Assembly (NCBI RefSeq): GCF_014200605.1
Contig: NZ_JACHCE010000002.1
Coordinates: forward strand, 549,300-613,299
DNA length: 64,000 bases
DNA from: Pedobacter cryoconitis
GTDB lineage: Bacteria > Bacteroidota > Bacteroidia > Sphingobacteriales > Sphingobacteriaceae
Direction: 5' to 3'
The notes under the pieces are model-generated. The model made no database searches and had not been told where the DNA came from. It saw nothing but the letters and a program-made list of their open reading frames with translations. Made by a program: the position numbers and the translations under genes. Each line of letters opens with the position of its first letter. The first letter of the stretch is position 1. This document shows positions 46,441-56,121 of this stretch, piece after piece.

Positions 46441-46541
46441 TTGAAAGGGGGTTGGAAGGACCTTGGAAGGACATTGAAAGGACCTTGCGAGGACTTTAGT
46501 CCTTCCAACGTCCTTTCAATGGCCCTTCAATACCTTTTAAA
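46441..46541. repeat. 11-bp tandem repeats in inverted arrangement
   Basis: Five 11-bp units of the form TTGRAAGGACC run from 46441 to 46495. After a TT centre at 46496-46497, inverted units (AGTCCTTCCAA, CGTCCTTTCAA, TGGCCCTTCAA and a weaker TACCTTTTAAA) run to 46541. The array can fold into an imperfect hairpin of about 45 bp around AGGACT-TT-AGTCCT. It lies between the divergent sigma factor and AraC genes. The rest of 46249-46665 shows nothing else recognised. Confidence 0.85.
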
Positions 46542-46665
46542 TGGTCTTTTTGAATATAACTTAAACGTAGGAACAAGGGTTGGATACTAATTCTGATGCA
46601 TAAGAATGCAAGAGAAATTCGGGGTGAAGGAGCGGCCTGACATTAGGCTGCCTTATGGAAAAAGT

Positions 46666-46673
46666 TATCTTTG
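46666..46673 (+). promoter_or_regulatory. -7 box for the AraC-type regulator
   Basis: TATCTTTG matches TAnnTTTG, 12 bases before the ATG at 46686. It overlaps an in-frame TTG at 46671, which argues against that TTG as start. Confidence 0.6.
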
Positions 46674-46685
46674 TATAGGCATATC

Positions 46686-47543
46686 ATGGAAAAGAAAAGC
46701 AAACATATTCCTGTGAACAGATTACCTTCCGGAATCAGAGAAGGAATATTTATTGGAAGAATATTGTTTGATGGGCTCCCTGGTGCCAAAGAAGTGGAGC
46801 GGCCCCACCGGGACAACGGGCATTTATTCATTTTACAGGAAAAGGGAACAACACATCTTGAAATTGACTTTCAAAAATATAGTATAGCAGCCTCGTCTCT
46901 TATTTACATACACCCTGATCAGATACACCGTGTGATCGCATTTGAAGATGCAACGGTTACCAGCTGGATAATCACCAGCGAAAACCTGCAGCAGGAAAAC
47001 CTGGATTTGCTGGCAGACCTCACACCTGTGAACGCTTTGTCTTTAAAAACGGAGACTTTCTCTATGATTTTAAAAACAGCGTCACTCTGCATACAATTTT
47101 CTGAAAGGAAACAAGAGAAGCTGTTTAATTCTATTCTAAAAGAAAGTTGTAATACCCTGGTCACTTTAGTCATATCTCAGTATCTGGCTCAATCTAAAAA
47201 CACTGATAGCCATTCACGTTTCGAGCTCATCACCAAATCGTTCAAATCCTTATTAGAACGTGATTTTGCAAAGATAAAAAGTCCGGGTGCCTATGCTGAA
47301 TGTCTGAATATATCTACTCCTTATCTGAATGAATGTGTCAAAACCGTAACCGGAAATCCCGTCTCATTCCTCATACAGCAGCGTGTTATTCTGGAAGCCA
47401 AACGTCTGCTTTGTTATTCTGATAAATCCATAAAGGAGATTGCAGCCGAACTCGGCTATGATGATTATTCTTATTTTACACGGTTATTTGTTAAAGTTAC
47501 AGGGATGACACCTTTAAATTTCCGGGCTAAAAACCTCGATTAG
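46686..47543 (+). CDS. AraC-family transcriptional regulator
   Basis: This 285-residue regulator has an N-terminal cupin-like sensing part (about 20-110, with RPHRDNGHLFILQEKG and YIHPDQIHRV). Two C-terminal helix-turn-helix motifs follow (about 190-285), with EIAAELGYDDYSYFTRLFVKVTGMTPLNFR matching the AraC signature. It lies 77 bases before a TetX-like monooxygenase gene on the same strand, which is a plausible target. Confidence 0.92.
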   Translation: MEKKSKHIPVNRLPSGIREGIFIGRILFDGLPGAKEVERPHRDNGHLFILQEKGTTHLEIDFQKYSIAASSLIYIHPDQIHRVIAFEDATVTSWIITSENLQQENLDLLADLTPVNALSLKTETFSMILKTASLCIQFSERKQEKLFNSILKESCNTLVTLVISQYLAQSKNTDSHSRFELITKSFKSLLERDFAKIKSPGAYAECLNISTPYLNECVKTVTGNPVSFLIQQRVILEAKRLLCYSDKSIKEIAAELGYDDYSYFTRLFVKVTGMTPLNFRAKNLD

Positions 47544-47620
47544 TCCTGTATTCACTGCGTATCCGCATTGTTTACGCCTGATATAAGATGTTCCTTTGTC
47601 TCATTCAAAGAGATAAGAAA

Positions 47621-48820
47621 ATGGAAACATCAAAAGCAATAAATCTATTACAAAATAAAGAAGTAGCTATCGTAGGTGGTGGCCCGGGTGGTTTAACACT
47701 GGCCAGGCTTTTACAGCTCAAAGGTGCAAATGTGAAGGTCTATGAAAGGGATTTTAGCAAAGACGCACGTGTGCAGGGTGCAATCGTTGATCTGCATTTT
47801 GAATCAGGTCTGAAAGTTATTGCAGCTGCAGATTTGATGGATGCTTTTAAAGCGAATTACATGACCGGGGCTGACCAGTACCGTATGCTTGATCAGGATG
47901 GGAATGTTCTTCTGGATGAACATAGTCAAGTCTCTGAACTTGGTTTTGGCGACGAACACTTTAGACCAGAGATTGACAGAGGGGCGTTAAGGAACATTCT
48001 GATAGCCGCTCTTTTGCCGGATACCGTTGTTTGGGATAGTCAGTTTGTAAGCATGGCACAGGTCAGTGATGGCTGGGAACTCCGGTTTAAAAATGGCAAA
48101 ACAGCTACTGCAGCCCTGGTTATCGGGGCAGAAGGGTACCGCTCAGAAATCCGTTCTTATGTGACAGATATTAAAGCGCTGTATTCGGGGGCAACCATTA
48201 TCCAGGGTGAAATAGATGATCCGCAAAAAGAATGTCCTGAAATTTATGCATTGGTTGAAAACGCTAATCTGATTGCAATGGGTATTGGAAAAACTATCTC
48301 CGTGCAGCCAAGGGGAGATGGGGGGCTAACGTTTTATGCTTCCTCTCTTTATCCCGAAAACTGGATCAAAACCAGTGGGATAGATTTCAATAACGCGGAA
48401 GAAGTATATGCTTATTTAATTAAATATTATGAAGATTGGAACCCCATATTTTTTACGCTTTTTAAGGCAGGCAGCCATTTTGTACCAAGGCCGTTAAATT
48501 ATTTTCCTTTAGACCAGGATTGGGATACCAAACCAAACCTTACATTGATGGGAGATGCAGCGCATCTGATGCCTCCTTCGGGCGAGGGGGTGAATACGGC
48601 CATGCTGGATGCTTTGGATTTAAGTGAATGTCTTACCAGTGGTGAGTTTCAGGATTTACATAGCGCTATTGCAGCATACGAAAAAAGAATGCGGGCAAGA
48701 GCAGTTATATTAGGGAAGGAAGCAGTGGAGGGCATCAAAGATTTTGCTTCTCCTTCTGAAGAATCAATTCAAAAGTTAATTCTACAGTTTAGCCCAAACG
48801 AATTGTCAAATGATGCGTAA
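47621..48820 (+). CDS. FAD-dependent monooxygenase, TetX-like
   Basis: This 399-residue flavoprotein hydroxylase has the FAD-binding VAIVGGGPGGLTLARLL near the N-terminus. VDLHFESG and FRPEIDRGALRNIL correspond to TetX positions around the FAD and substrate pocket, and GDAAHLMPPSGEGVNTAMLDA is the second FAD motif. The ATG at 47621, after GAGATAAGAAA, is preferred to an upstream in-frame ATG at 47588. The substrate is unknown; tetracycline inactivation is only one possibility in this family. No membrane anchor or export signal is seen. Confidence 0.85.
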   Translation: METSKAINLLQNKEVAIVGGGPGGLTLARLLQLKGANVKVYERDFSKDARVQGAIVDLHFESGLKVIAAADLMDAFKANYMTGADQYRMLDQDGNVLLDEHSQVSELGFGDEHFRPEIDRGALRNILIAALLPDTVVWDSQFVSMAQVSDGWELRFKNGKTATAALVIGAEGYRSEIRSYVTDIKALYSGATIIQGEIDDPQKECPEIYALVENANLIAMGIGKTISVQPRGDGGLTFYASSLYPENWIKTSGIDFNNAEEVYAYLIKYYEDWNPIFFTLFKAGSHFVPRPLNYFPLDQDWDTKPNLTLMGDAAHLMPPSGEGVNTAMLDALDLSECLTSGEFQDLHSAIAAYEKRMRARAVILGKEAVEGIKDFASPSEESIQKLILQFSPNELSNDA

Positions 48821-48953
48821 AAGCATCCGCAATTAAATTCTGACTTTGACTGGTATATACGTTTCGGGCTAATTTAAACAGGTTGTTTTCCTGGTATGAA
48901 AATTGATTGTTGATATCTGCCTATTTTTAAGGAGAAAGTTAATTTTTATTTGA

Positions 48954-48961
48954 TAAATTTG
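48954..48961 (+). promoter_or_regulatory. -7 box for the Xaa-Pro aminopeptidase gene
   Basis: TAAATTTG matches TAnnTTTG, 19 bases before the ATG at 48981. Confidence 0.55.
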
Positions 48962-48980
48962 GATCTATAAACAATCAGAT

Positions 48981-50333
48981 ATGTTCGCTAAAGAAGTCTA
49001 CCAGGAAAGAAGAAATAAGCTTAAGTCAGTGATTGGTGAAGGGATTATCCTTTTGCCGGGAAATGAGGAAAGCGGAATGAATTTCAGGGATAACACTTAT
49101 CATTTTCGTCAGGATAGTTGTTTCCTGTATTTTACAGGGATCAGCAGGCCGGGGCTTTGCCTTATAATTGATATTGATAATGATCAGGAGATTTTATTTG
49201 GAGATGAACTTACGGTAGATGATATTGTCTGGACTGGTGCATTGGAGACTATCGAAGCACAGGCTGAAAAAGCCGGGATTCCTTTTACAAGAAAGAGAAC
49301 GGAAGTCATCAATGCTTTGACAGGAAACAGAAAAGTTCATTTTCTGCCGGTTTACAGAGCGGAAACTTCTATGAAACTGATAGATTGGGGGCTGACAGGG
49401 CAACCTTCTGTTGAGCTGATTAAGGCGATTGTGGCACAGCGTTCCATCAAAAGTGAACAGGAAATCCAGGAAATTGAGAAGGCCATTGGAATTAGTGTGC
49501 AGATGCAGTTAAAAGCGCAGGAAATTGCCCGCCCGGGGATGACTGAAAATGCAATTGCAGGTCAGTTACAGGCGGTAGCTATGGCGAATGGAGGCCAGCT
49601 TTCTTTTCCGAGTATTCTTACCGTCAACGGAGAGATTTTGCATAACCATGCAAGCAATACCGTTTTGAAAGACGGACAAATGGTTTTATGTGATTGCGGT
49701 GCAGAGAATGAGATGTTTTATGCAGGTGATTTAACACGTACTTTCCCGGTTGGTAAATCTTTCACGCCATTGCAGCAGGATGTTTATAATATTGTTCTGC
49801 ATGCACAATTAAAAGCTGCCGAAGCACTTAAACCAGGAATTTTGTTTAAAGATGTGCATCTGCTTGCCTGTGAACATCTGGTACAGGGCTTATCTGATTT
49901 AGGTTTAATGAAGGGTGATCCGAAACAGGCTGTTGCTGAAGGTGCACATACTTTGTTTTTCCAATGTGGTCTTGGTCATATGATGGGGCTTGACGTACAT
50001 GATATGGAAAACCTGGGTGAAGAATATGTAGGCTATACCGCCGAACTGAAAAAGAGTAAGGATTTTGGTTTGAAATCTCTTCGTTTAGGAAAAGCCCTTG
50101 AACCGGGTTTTGTTGTTACGGTAGAACCTGGATTATATTTTATCCCGGTACTGATAGACTCCTGGTCTGCTGAAAATAAACATGCTGAATTTATTAATTA
50201 TGATAAGGTAAAGCAATTCAGAGATTTTGGCGGGATAAGAATTGAAGATGATTTCCTGATTAGCACAGCGGGAAGCCGTCTTTTAGGCCCCCCGCTGATC
50301 AAGAATTTAGCCGATGTTCATGCTAACCGATAG
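48981..50333 (+). CDS. Xaa-Pro aminopeptidase (M24B)
   Basis: This 450-residue metallopeptidase has the aminopeptidase P N-terminal domain (1-140, including NYHFRQDS-like FRDNTYHFRQDSCFLYFTG) and a pita-bread catalytic domain. Metal ligands are expected in LCDCGAENEMFYAGDLTRTFPVG (two Asp), GLGHMMGLDVHD (His), and the Glu residues in VTVEPGLYF and GIRIEDDFL. It removes N-terminal residues before proline in the cytoplasm. Its 3' end overlaps the convergent GH97 gene by 11 bases. Confidence 0.93.
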   Translation: MFAKEVYQERRNKLKSVIGEGIILLPGNEESGMNFRDNTYHFRQDSCFLYFTGISRPGLCLIIDIDNDQEILFGDELTVDDIVWTGALETIEAQAEKAGIPFTRKRTEVINALTGNRKVHFLPVYRAETSMKLIDWGLTGQPSVELIKAIVAQRSIKSEQEIQEIEKAIGISVQMQLKAQEIARPGMTENAIAGQLQAVAMANGGQLSFPSILTVNGEILHNHASNTVLKDGQMVLCDCGAENEMFYAGDLTRTFPVGKSFTPLQQDVYNIVLHAQLKAAEALKPGILFKDVHLLACEHLVQGLSDLGLMKGDPKQAVAEGAHTLFFQCGLGHMMGLDVHDMENLGEEYVGYTAELKKSKDFGLKSLRLGKALEPGFVVTVEPGLYFIPVLIDSWSAENKHAEFINYDKVKQFRDFGGIRIEDDFLISTAGSRLLGPPLIKNLADVHANR

Positions 50334-52293
50334 GCGTTAAAATAGCGGTATAACCGCCGCCGGCAGCCATATCGATATGAAGCGTTTCTCCGGCAATAAC
50401 TTCTTTACTGATGAGCTGATAGTCGGCAGCATGTTTGCCGGCATTAATTCCATCTTTTAAGATTTCGATCTTATACTTTTTTCCCTCAAGGAAAGTCAGG
50501 GGGATATCAAAACCCCTGGCATCCCAATTGGTCATCCCACCTATATACCAGTTATTTCCATTTTTACGGGCAACAACTGCATATTCTGATATTTTGCCTT
50601 CCAGTGCAATTGTTTTATCCCAGACAGTTGGAAAACGGGCTATATAATGTGTGTATACTGGTTCTCTTAAATAATTGGAAGGATTATCACAAAACATTTG
50701 CAGCGGGCCATCATACAATACATACATGGAGGCCTGGTGAGCCCTTGTCCCTCTGCTCATTGGTGAAGTCATACTGATATGAAATTCATCTTTATTGCTG
50801 TTCAGCATTGCGCCGGGTGTATAATCCATTGGCCCTGCTACCATTCTTGTAAAAGGCAGGGTTGTATTGTGAACCGGAGTAATCGTTTCTTCCCATTTAT
50901 TGTTTTCCATTCCTTTGACTCCTTCATAGTTGATGACGTTAGGATACTGGCGGTTTAATCCCACTGGTTTATAAGCTCCATGGAAGTCGATCAGTAATTT
51001 GCGTTTGGCAGTTTCCTGAGCTGCTCTTTCATAAAAATTAACCATGTATTGATCTGCCCTGGCCATGAAATCTACTTTCACTCCTTTCACGCCCCATTTC
51101 ACATATTGGTCAAGAATGGCATCCATATGCTGGTCCAGAGGTTTCCAGAGGGCCCATAAGATTACGCCTACTTTTTTTGTTGTTGCATATTTAACGAGTT
51201 CTTCGATGTTGAGCTGCGGATTTGGTGCTAAAAGATCGGTCGTTGTGCGTGACCAGCCCTCATCCAGAATGATATACTCCAGACCGTAGGCTGCAGCAAA
51301 ATCTACATAGTATTTATAGGTTTCGGTATTGATACCCGCTTTGAAATTAACACCATAAATGTTGTTATCATTCCACCAGTCCCAGGCTACCTTACCTGGT
51401 TTGATCCATTCTGTACTGGTTAGTATGTTGGGTTTTGCGAGCTTATAAACCATTTCATTTTCCAGTAACCCTTTATCCGAAGGACTGATAATAATTGTTC
51501 TCCAGGGAAAAGTTCTGTTTCCTGTTGTTTTAGCGTGATATTCTGCTTTTTTAACTATAATTTCTGCACGGTCTGAATTAGGTTTAGGTGTAGCTTCGAG
51601 GATAACTTTAGGAAAACGGCCTGTCAGTGTTTTGGTACCTGTTCCATATAAAAACAGATTTGGGTAATCATGAAGATCGGCTTCGGTAATCACCATTTTA
51701 GTGCCTGCAGGCGTAGCTATATACAACGGCAGATAACCATATTGTTCTTCGGGAATCTCTTCGAGTTTCGTCGGTTTGAAGTCGGCTTCATAATGTGATT
51801 GCAGTTCTGGGTTATTCTCTTTAGGAAGATAGATCCGGCAATTTTCATTGAAGTTGAAGGTTACTTCTTCATAATTGACTTCAATAGGCTGAGGGCCTAA
51901 TTCAGTGACGAAGCGATAGGCTACACCATCGTTATAGGCTCTGAACTCTAAGCCATAATTACCCTTCATCACGAGTTTAAGTTCATTATAAACTTCCGGG
52001 ATTAATTTATTACGGACAGGAATAATAGAAACGATAGTCTGATTGACAGATTTACTGACCGTTTTTGAAACAACGGGTACAATACCCGGGTTTTTGCCGT
52101 CCTTTAAGATCATGCTCATTGCACTGGGATTAAGCAGGATCTCCTGATCTTTCAAGACTGACCAGGTAATGTTTTTGCCAACCGATATTTTGACAGTGAT
52201 TTTTTTATCGGGTGAGGTTAAAGTGTAGTCTTTTGCGAAGGCTGCGGTTTGAATAAGCAGGGCAAAACATAAAATTTTGATTGTTTTAGACAT
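50323..52293 (-). CDS. Glycoside hydrolase family 97
   Basis: This 656-residue secreted enzyme has a signal peptide (1-20, ending AFA), an N-terminal beta-sandwich (about 22-285), a TIM barrel with WDWWNDN and YIILDEGWS (about 300-560), and a C-terminal sandwich ending in GGGYTAILTP. This is the GH97 layout of alpha-glucosidases and alpha-galactosidases. An Asp (408) in VKGVKVDFM sits where retaining members are expected to have their nucleophile. That would favour the retaining branch, but it needs an alignment. No sus genes are adjacent. Confidence 0.9.
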   Translation of the reverse strand: MSKTIKILCFALLIQTAAFAKDYTLTSPDKKITVKISVGKNITWSVLKDQEILLNPSAMSMILKDGKNPGIVPVVSKTVSKSVNQTIVSIIPVRNKLIPEVYNELKLVMKGNYGLEFRAYNDGVAYRFVTELGPQPIEVNYEEVTFNFNENCRIYLPKENNPELQSHYEADFKPTKLEEIPEEQYGYLPLYIATPAGTKMVITEADLHDYPNLFLYGTGTKTLTGRFPKVILEATPKPNSDRAEIIVKKAEYHAKTTGNRTFPWRTIIISPSDKGLLENEMVYKLAKPNILTSTEWIKPGKVAWDWWNDNNIYGVNFKAGINTETYKYYVDFAAAYGLEYIILDEGWSRTTTDLLAPNPQLNIEELVKYATTKKVGVILWALWKPLDQHMDAILDQYVKWGVKGVKVDFMARADQYMVNFYERAAQETAKRKLLIDFHGAYKPVGLNRQYPNVINYEGVKGMENNKWEETITPVHNTTLPFTRMVAGPMDYTPGAMLNSNKDEFHISMTSPMSRGTRAHQASMYVLYDGPLQMFCDNPSNYLREPVYTHYIARFPTVWDKTIALEGKISEYAVVARKNGNNWYIGGMTNWDARGFDIPLTFLEGKKYKIEILKDGINAGKHAADYQLISKEVIAGETLHIDMAAGGGYTAILTPIG

Positions 52294-52512
52294 GGTGAAA
52301 TTGGTTGTTTACAGGCTGTAAAGGTTTAGATTCGCTTTTGGTTTTTGCTAAAACCTATTAACGTATTTGGTTGATAGTTAGATAAATATAGTTATTTATC
52401 AGGTTTGACCAAATGTTTTGATTAACCTTGAAATGAGTTCGTATTTCGCTGATAAGTAAGTGTATATAAAAGAAATCCGGGCTATTGTTATGTTCAGAAC
52501 AATCTCCTAACT
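52294..52512. other. AT-rich divergent intergenic region
   Basis: Between GH97 and the GH18 gene the sequence is AT-rich with no supported reading frame or repeat. It must hold the GH97 promoter, for which no exact TAnnTTTG box was found. Confidence 0.4.
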
Positions 52513-52520
52513 TAGATTTG
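52513..52520 (+). promoter_or_regulatory. -7 box for the GH18 gene
   Basis: TAGATTTG matches TAnnTTTG. It leaves a leader of about 90 bases before the ATG at 52615; no riboswitch-like fold was recognised in it. Confidence 0.5.
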
Positions 52521-52614
52521 CTTAAACGTTTTACCTTTTTAAGAATTGAAAAGGTTTAACCGCAGAGTAACCAAATAATTAAACAACAATTAATCATCTA
52601 CCAAATTAATTAGT

Positions 52615-53568
52615 ATGAACACAAAATTCAATGCAATCTTAAAAAAGACTGCAATCACTTCGGTGAGTCTTGTTCTTTTAATGGCATCGGCCTGTAAAAA
52701 AGATCAATCAGCAATTTCAAATTCAGATCAAAGTCTTTCTGGAGCTAAAACAGAAGCAATTGGTCAGGCAGGCCCGCTTGGGGTTTGTTACGTCGAAGTC
52801 AACAGCAATGACATGTTAGAAGTTGGCAAGTATAAATTAGCTAATGGTAAGCAATTATTTGATATCGGGATTATTTTCGCTGCCAATATCAATTACAATA
52901 CCACCACAAAAAAGGCAGAGCTATTTTTCAATCCGCAAGTAACTAATGTATTAAACAATAAGGCCACTAAAATTAAACCACTTCAGGATAAAGGGATTAA
53001 AGTTATGCTTTCTGTTTTAGGAAATCACCAGGGTGCTGGTTTCGCTAATTTCCCTAATCAGGCTGCTGCACAAGAATTTGCACAGCAATTAAGCAATGCG
53101 GTAACCACTTACGGACTGGATGGTATTGACTTTGATGATGAGTATTCAGAATATGGTAACAATGGAACGGGGCAGCCAAACTCAAGTTCTTTTGTATACC
53201 TGGTTACAGCGTTACGTCAGTTAATGCCTAACAAAATCATATCATTCTATAACATTGGCCCATCAGCTTCTAACTTATCTTATAATGGCGTAACAGTAGG
53301 TTCTAAAGTGAACTATGCATGGAACCCTTACTATGGAACTTATTCCGTACCTAATATCCCGGGTTTGACTAAAAGCCAGTTAGGCCCTGCGGCTACAGAC
53401 ATTATGGCAACGAGTGTTTCGACTGCAACTACTAATGCTACAAAAACTGTGAATGATGGTTATGGCGTTTACTTATATTATAATTTGACAAGTACTAATA
53501 AAGCTACTTATTTATCAAGTATCTCCAAAGCACTTTATGGTGGTCAGGCTACAACTTATACACCATAA
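52615..53568 (+). CDS. GH18 endo-beta-N-acetylglucosaminidase (Endo H-like) lipoprotein
   Basis: This 317-residue lipoprotein has the lipobox MASAC (Cys27). The GH18 barrel carries the catalytic motif DGIDFDDE at 169-176, with Glu176 as acid and Asp172/Asp174 assisting. The small size and the surrounding FNPQV, LSVLGNHQGAGFAN and YNIGP segments resemble Endo H/Endo F1 type enzymes, which cut the chitobiose core of N-glycans, more than chitinases. It is likely anchored in the outer membrane. Single gene with its own promoter and terminator. Confidence 0.87.
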   Translation: MNTKFNAILKKTAITSVSLVLLMASACKKDQSAISNSDQSLSGAKTEAIGQAGPLGVCYVEVNSNDMLEVGKYKLANGKQLFDIGIIFAANINYNTTTKKAELFFNPQVTNVLNNKATKIKPLQDKGIKVMLSVLGNHQGAGFANFPNQAAAQEFAQQLSNAVTTYGLDGIDFDDEYSEYGNNGTGQPNSSSFVYLVTALRQLMPNKIISFYNIGPSASNLSYNGVTVGSKVNYAWNPYYGTYSVPNIPGLTKSQLGPAATDIMATSVSTATTNATKTVNDGYGVYLYYNLTSTNKATYLSSISKALYGGQATTYTP

Positions 53569-53597
53569 TACTAAATAATTACACACCAATGAATGAG

Positions 53598-53623
53598 GGG
53601 GCGCCAAAAGCGCTCCTTTTTTT
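53598..53623 (+). terminator. Terminator of the GH18 gene
   Basis: GGGGCGC pairs with GCGCTCC (one G-T pair) around CAAAA, followed by seven T. Confidence 0.8.
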
Positions 53624-53791
53624 ATTCGGTTTAACCGGTTCCCGCCGGTAGGTTAACAGGGAATCCTGAACCAGCATAAAATCCTGTTATTAAAATATAC
53701 TTGTTTATATTTATGTTCTGTCAAAAAACGAATTGTTTAAAACAAATCGGGCCTGGTGATCGTAGTAAATTATAACAATAAATACTTAGAA

Positions 53792-55804
53792 ATGGATTCA
53801 AATCTTAACATTGAAGAATTAGCTATTAACACTGTACGTACATTATCAATTGATGCCGTACAGAAAGCGAACTCCGGGCATCCGGGTATGCCTATGGGTG
53901 CTGCACCAATGGGACATGTTTTGTATGCTCATTATATGAAGTATAACCCTAAAAACCCGGATTGGGCAAACAGGGATAGATTTATCTTGTCGGCGGGACA
54001 TGGCTGTATGTTACAATACAGTTTATTGCACCTGACTGGTTTTAATGTAACTATTGATGACCTTAAGAATTTCCGCCAGTTAAACAGTAAAACTGCAGGT
54101 CACCCTGAATACGGTTTGATTGATGGTGTTGATGTAACTACCGGTCCGTTAGGGCAGGGTTTTGCAAATGGGGTAGGTTTTGCAATTGCGCAAAAGCATC
54201 TGGCATCCAGATTCAACAGACCGGGTTTTGACTTGTTTGATTATAAAATCTATGCGATATGCAGTGATGGTGATATGATGGAGGGCGTAACTTCCGAAGC
54301 TGCTTCTTTAGCAGGCCACCTGGAGCTGGGCAATATGATTTATCTATATGATGATAACCATATCTCTATTGAAGGAGATACCGATATTGCTTTTACAGAG
54401 GATGTAACCAAACGTTTTGAAGCTTATAACTGGCATGTACAGGAAGTTAGTGATGGGAATGATATTACCGCAATTATCAATGCAGTAAGAAATGCGAAAG
54501 CAGAGATCCACCGCCCGTCCTTAATTAAAGTCCGTACACAAATCGCTTACGGCAGTCCGAATAAGGCAAATACATCCGGCTCTCATGGTTCTCCGCTAGG
54601 TGCTGATGAGATCAGGTTAGTTAAAGAATTTTTTGGTTTTGATCCTGATAAATCCTTCTTCGTTCCGAAGGAAGTTGATGAATATTATCAGGCTGCTGGT
54701 CAAAAAGGAACAGAGGCCAATCAAAAATGGGATGAGCTTTTTGCCCAGTATAAAACTAAATATCCTGAACTTGCCGAAGCTTATGAGCAGGCGCATCATG
54801 GAGAATTACCAAAAGACTGGAAAAAAACATTGCCGGTGTTTGCCCCATCAAAAGATAAAATGGCTACCCGTCAGGCCTCAGGAAAAGTACTGAATGCAAT
54901 TGCTGCCAGTTTACCAGGTCTGATAGGAGGATCTGCGGATTTGGCCCCATCAACTGATACCAACCTTAAAGAGTATACTTCTTTCACTCCCGAAGACCGC
55001 ACCGGGCGTAACTTCCACTTTGGTATCCGTGAGCATGCCATGGGTTCTGCCCTTGTAGGTATGGCCTTAACTAAAGGTGTTATACCTTTTGGAGCAACGT
55101 TTCTGATGTTTTCAGAGTACATGCGTCCGCCAATCCGTTTGGCAGCCATCATGAAAATCAGGCCTATCTTTGTATATACCCATGATAGTATTGGCCTTGG
55201 AGAGGATGGTACCACACATCAGCCTGTGGAGCAATTGATTTCTCTGCGCTCCATCCCAAATATTACTTTGATTCGTCCTGCCGACGCCAATGAAACTGCG
55301 CAGGCATGGCGTGTAGCTTTGGAGCATAAAGACGGGCCTGTAGCCCTGGTATTTACCAGACAAGGTTTGCCTGTACTGGACCAGGAGAAATATGGAAAAG
55401 CAGAAAACCTTGAAAAAGGTGCTTACATCCTGTCCGAAGCCGAAGGGAAGACTGCAGAATTAATTCTGATTGCTACCGGTTCTGAAGTAGCCCTGATTCT
55501 TGATGCACAAGCCAAACTAAAAGAAGAGGGAATAGCGGCCCGTGTAGTAAGTATGCCATCCTGGGAACTTTTTGAAAAACAAGATGCAGCCTACAAAGAA
55601 AAAGTTTTCCCGAAAGCGATCCGTAAACGTCTTGCCGTAGAAACCGGTTCCCCATTGGGCTGGCATAAATACGTAACTGACGAAGGAGATATCATAGCGA
55701 TGCATACTTTCGGAGAATCTGCACCAGCAGAAGAACTTTACAAAGTATTCGGTTTTACAATCGATAACGTCGTTACAAAATCTAAAGCGTTATTGGGTAA
55801 ATAG
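53792..55804 (+). CDS. tkt: Transketolase
   Basis: This 670-residue thiamine-diphosphate enzyme of the pentose phosphate pathway has [19 protein letters not shown] near its start. The ThDP/Mg2+ site is in [15 protein letters not shown], and [16 protein letters not shown], with the catalytic Glu, is in the pyrimidine domain. [21 protein letters not shown] and a C-terminal domain (about 545-670) follow. Both active-site domains are in one chain, as in most bacteria. The ATG at 53792 is preferred over the GTG at 53756, because the conserved region starts shortly after it. Confidence 0.96.
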   Translation: MDSNLNIEELAINTVRTLSIDAVQKANSGHPGMPMGAAPMGHVLYAHYMKYNPKNPDWANRDRFILSAGHGCMLQYSLLHLTGFNVTIDDLKNFRQLNSKTAGHPEYGLIDGVDVTTGPLGQGFANGVGFAIAQKHLASRFNRPGFDLFDYKIYAICSDGDMMEGVTSEAASLAGHLELGNMIYLYDDNHISIEGDTDIAFTEDVTKRFEAYNWHVQEVSDGNDITAIINAVRNAKAEIHRPSLIKVRTQIAYGSPNKANTSGSHGSPLGADEIRLVKEFFGFDPDKSFFVPKEVDEYYQAAGQKGTEANQKWDELFAQYKTKYPELAEAYEQAHHGELPKDWKKTLPVFAPSKDKMATRQASGKVLNAIAASLPGLIGGSADLAPSTDTNLKEYTSFTPEDRTGRNFHFGIREHAMGSALVGMALTKGVIPFGATFLMFSEYMRPPIRLAAIMKIRPIFVYTHDSIGLGEDGTTHQPVEQLISLRSIPNITLIRPADANETAQAWRVALEHKDGPVALVFTRQGLPVLDQEKYGKAENLEKGAYILSEAEGKTAELILIATGSEVALILDAQAKLKEEGIAARVVSMPSWELFEKQDAAYKEKVFPKAIRKRLAVETGSPLGWHKYVTDEGDIIAMHTFGESAPAEELYKVFGFTIDNVVTKSKALLGK

Positions 55805-55824
55805 TAGTATTGATTCAAAAGTAA

Positions 55825-55866
55825 AAATACAAGCCCCTTCAACACAAATTGAAGGGGCTTGTATTT
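55825..55866 (+). terminator. Terminator of tkt
   Basis: A perfect 18-bp stem starting AAATACAAGCCCCTTCAA, with a 6-nt loop CACAAA, lies 20 bases after the tkt stop. The final T run is short but within the stem. Confidence 0.8.
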
Positions 55867-55974
55867 AAAACTGATAATAAAATGGACATAAAACAGGAAC
55901 ATGTCCATTTTTCTTTAAAATCTGAACATGTTACCCAAAATACTAATCTAAGTGGTTTAGTCTCTCCAAAGGTT

Positions 55975-56062
55975 CTTTCAAAAAAATGTTCCTGCAAAGG
56001 ATATTCTTTCAAAAGTGTTTCCTTCAAAAAAATGTTCCTGTAAAGGATATTCCTTCAAAAGT
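55975..56062. repeat. 46-bp direct repeat, about 1.9 copies
   Basis: ATGTTCCTG followed by AAAGGATATT occurs at 55986 and 56032, exactly 46 bases apart, and the similarity covers 55975-56020 and 56021-56062. Open frames that cross it are short and lack any recognisable protein. The remaining stretches 55867-55974 and 56063-56121 show no other feature. Confidence 0.8.
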
Positions 56063-56121
56063 ACCAATCCAACAAATAACATCATAACCTCCATCTAACC
56101 ACCATACCCATCCGTGGATAA

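Noticed and set aside
50323..50333. Frameshift between the M24 peptidase and GH97 genes
   Set aside because: They are convergent genes with complete domains; the 11-base overlap is only of their 3' ends.
55839..56043. Two opposing short open frames around the tkt terminator
   Set aside because: They run through the terminator stem and the 46-bp repeat, and have no ribosome-binding site or recognisable product.
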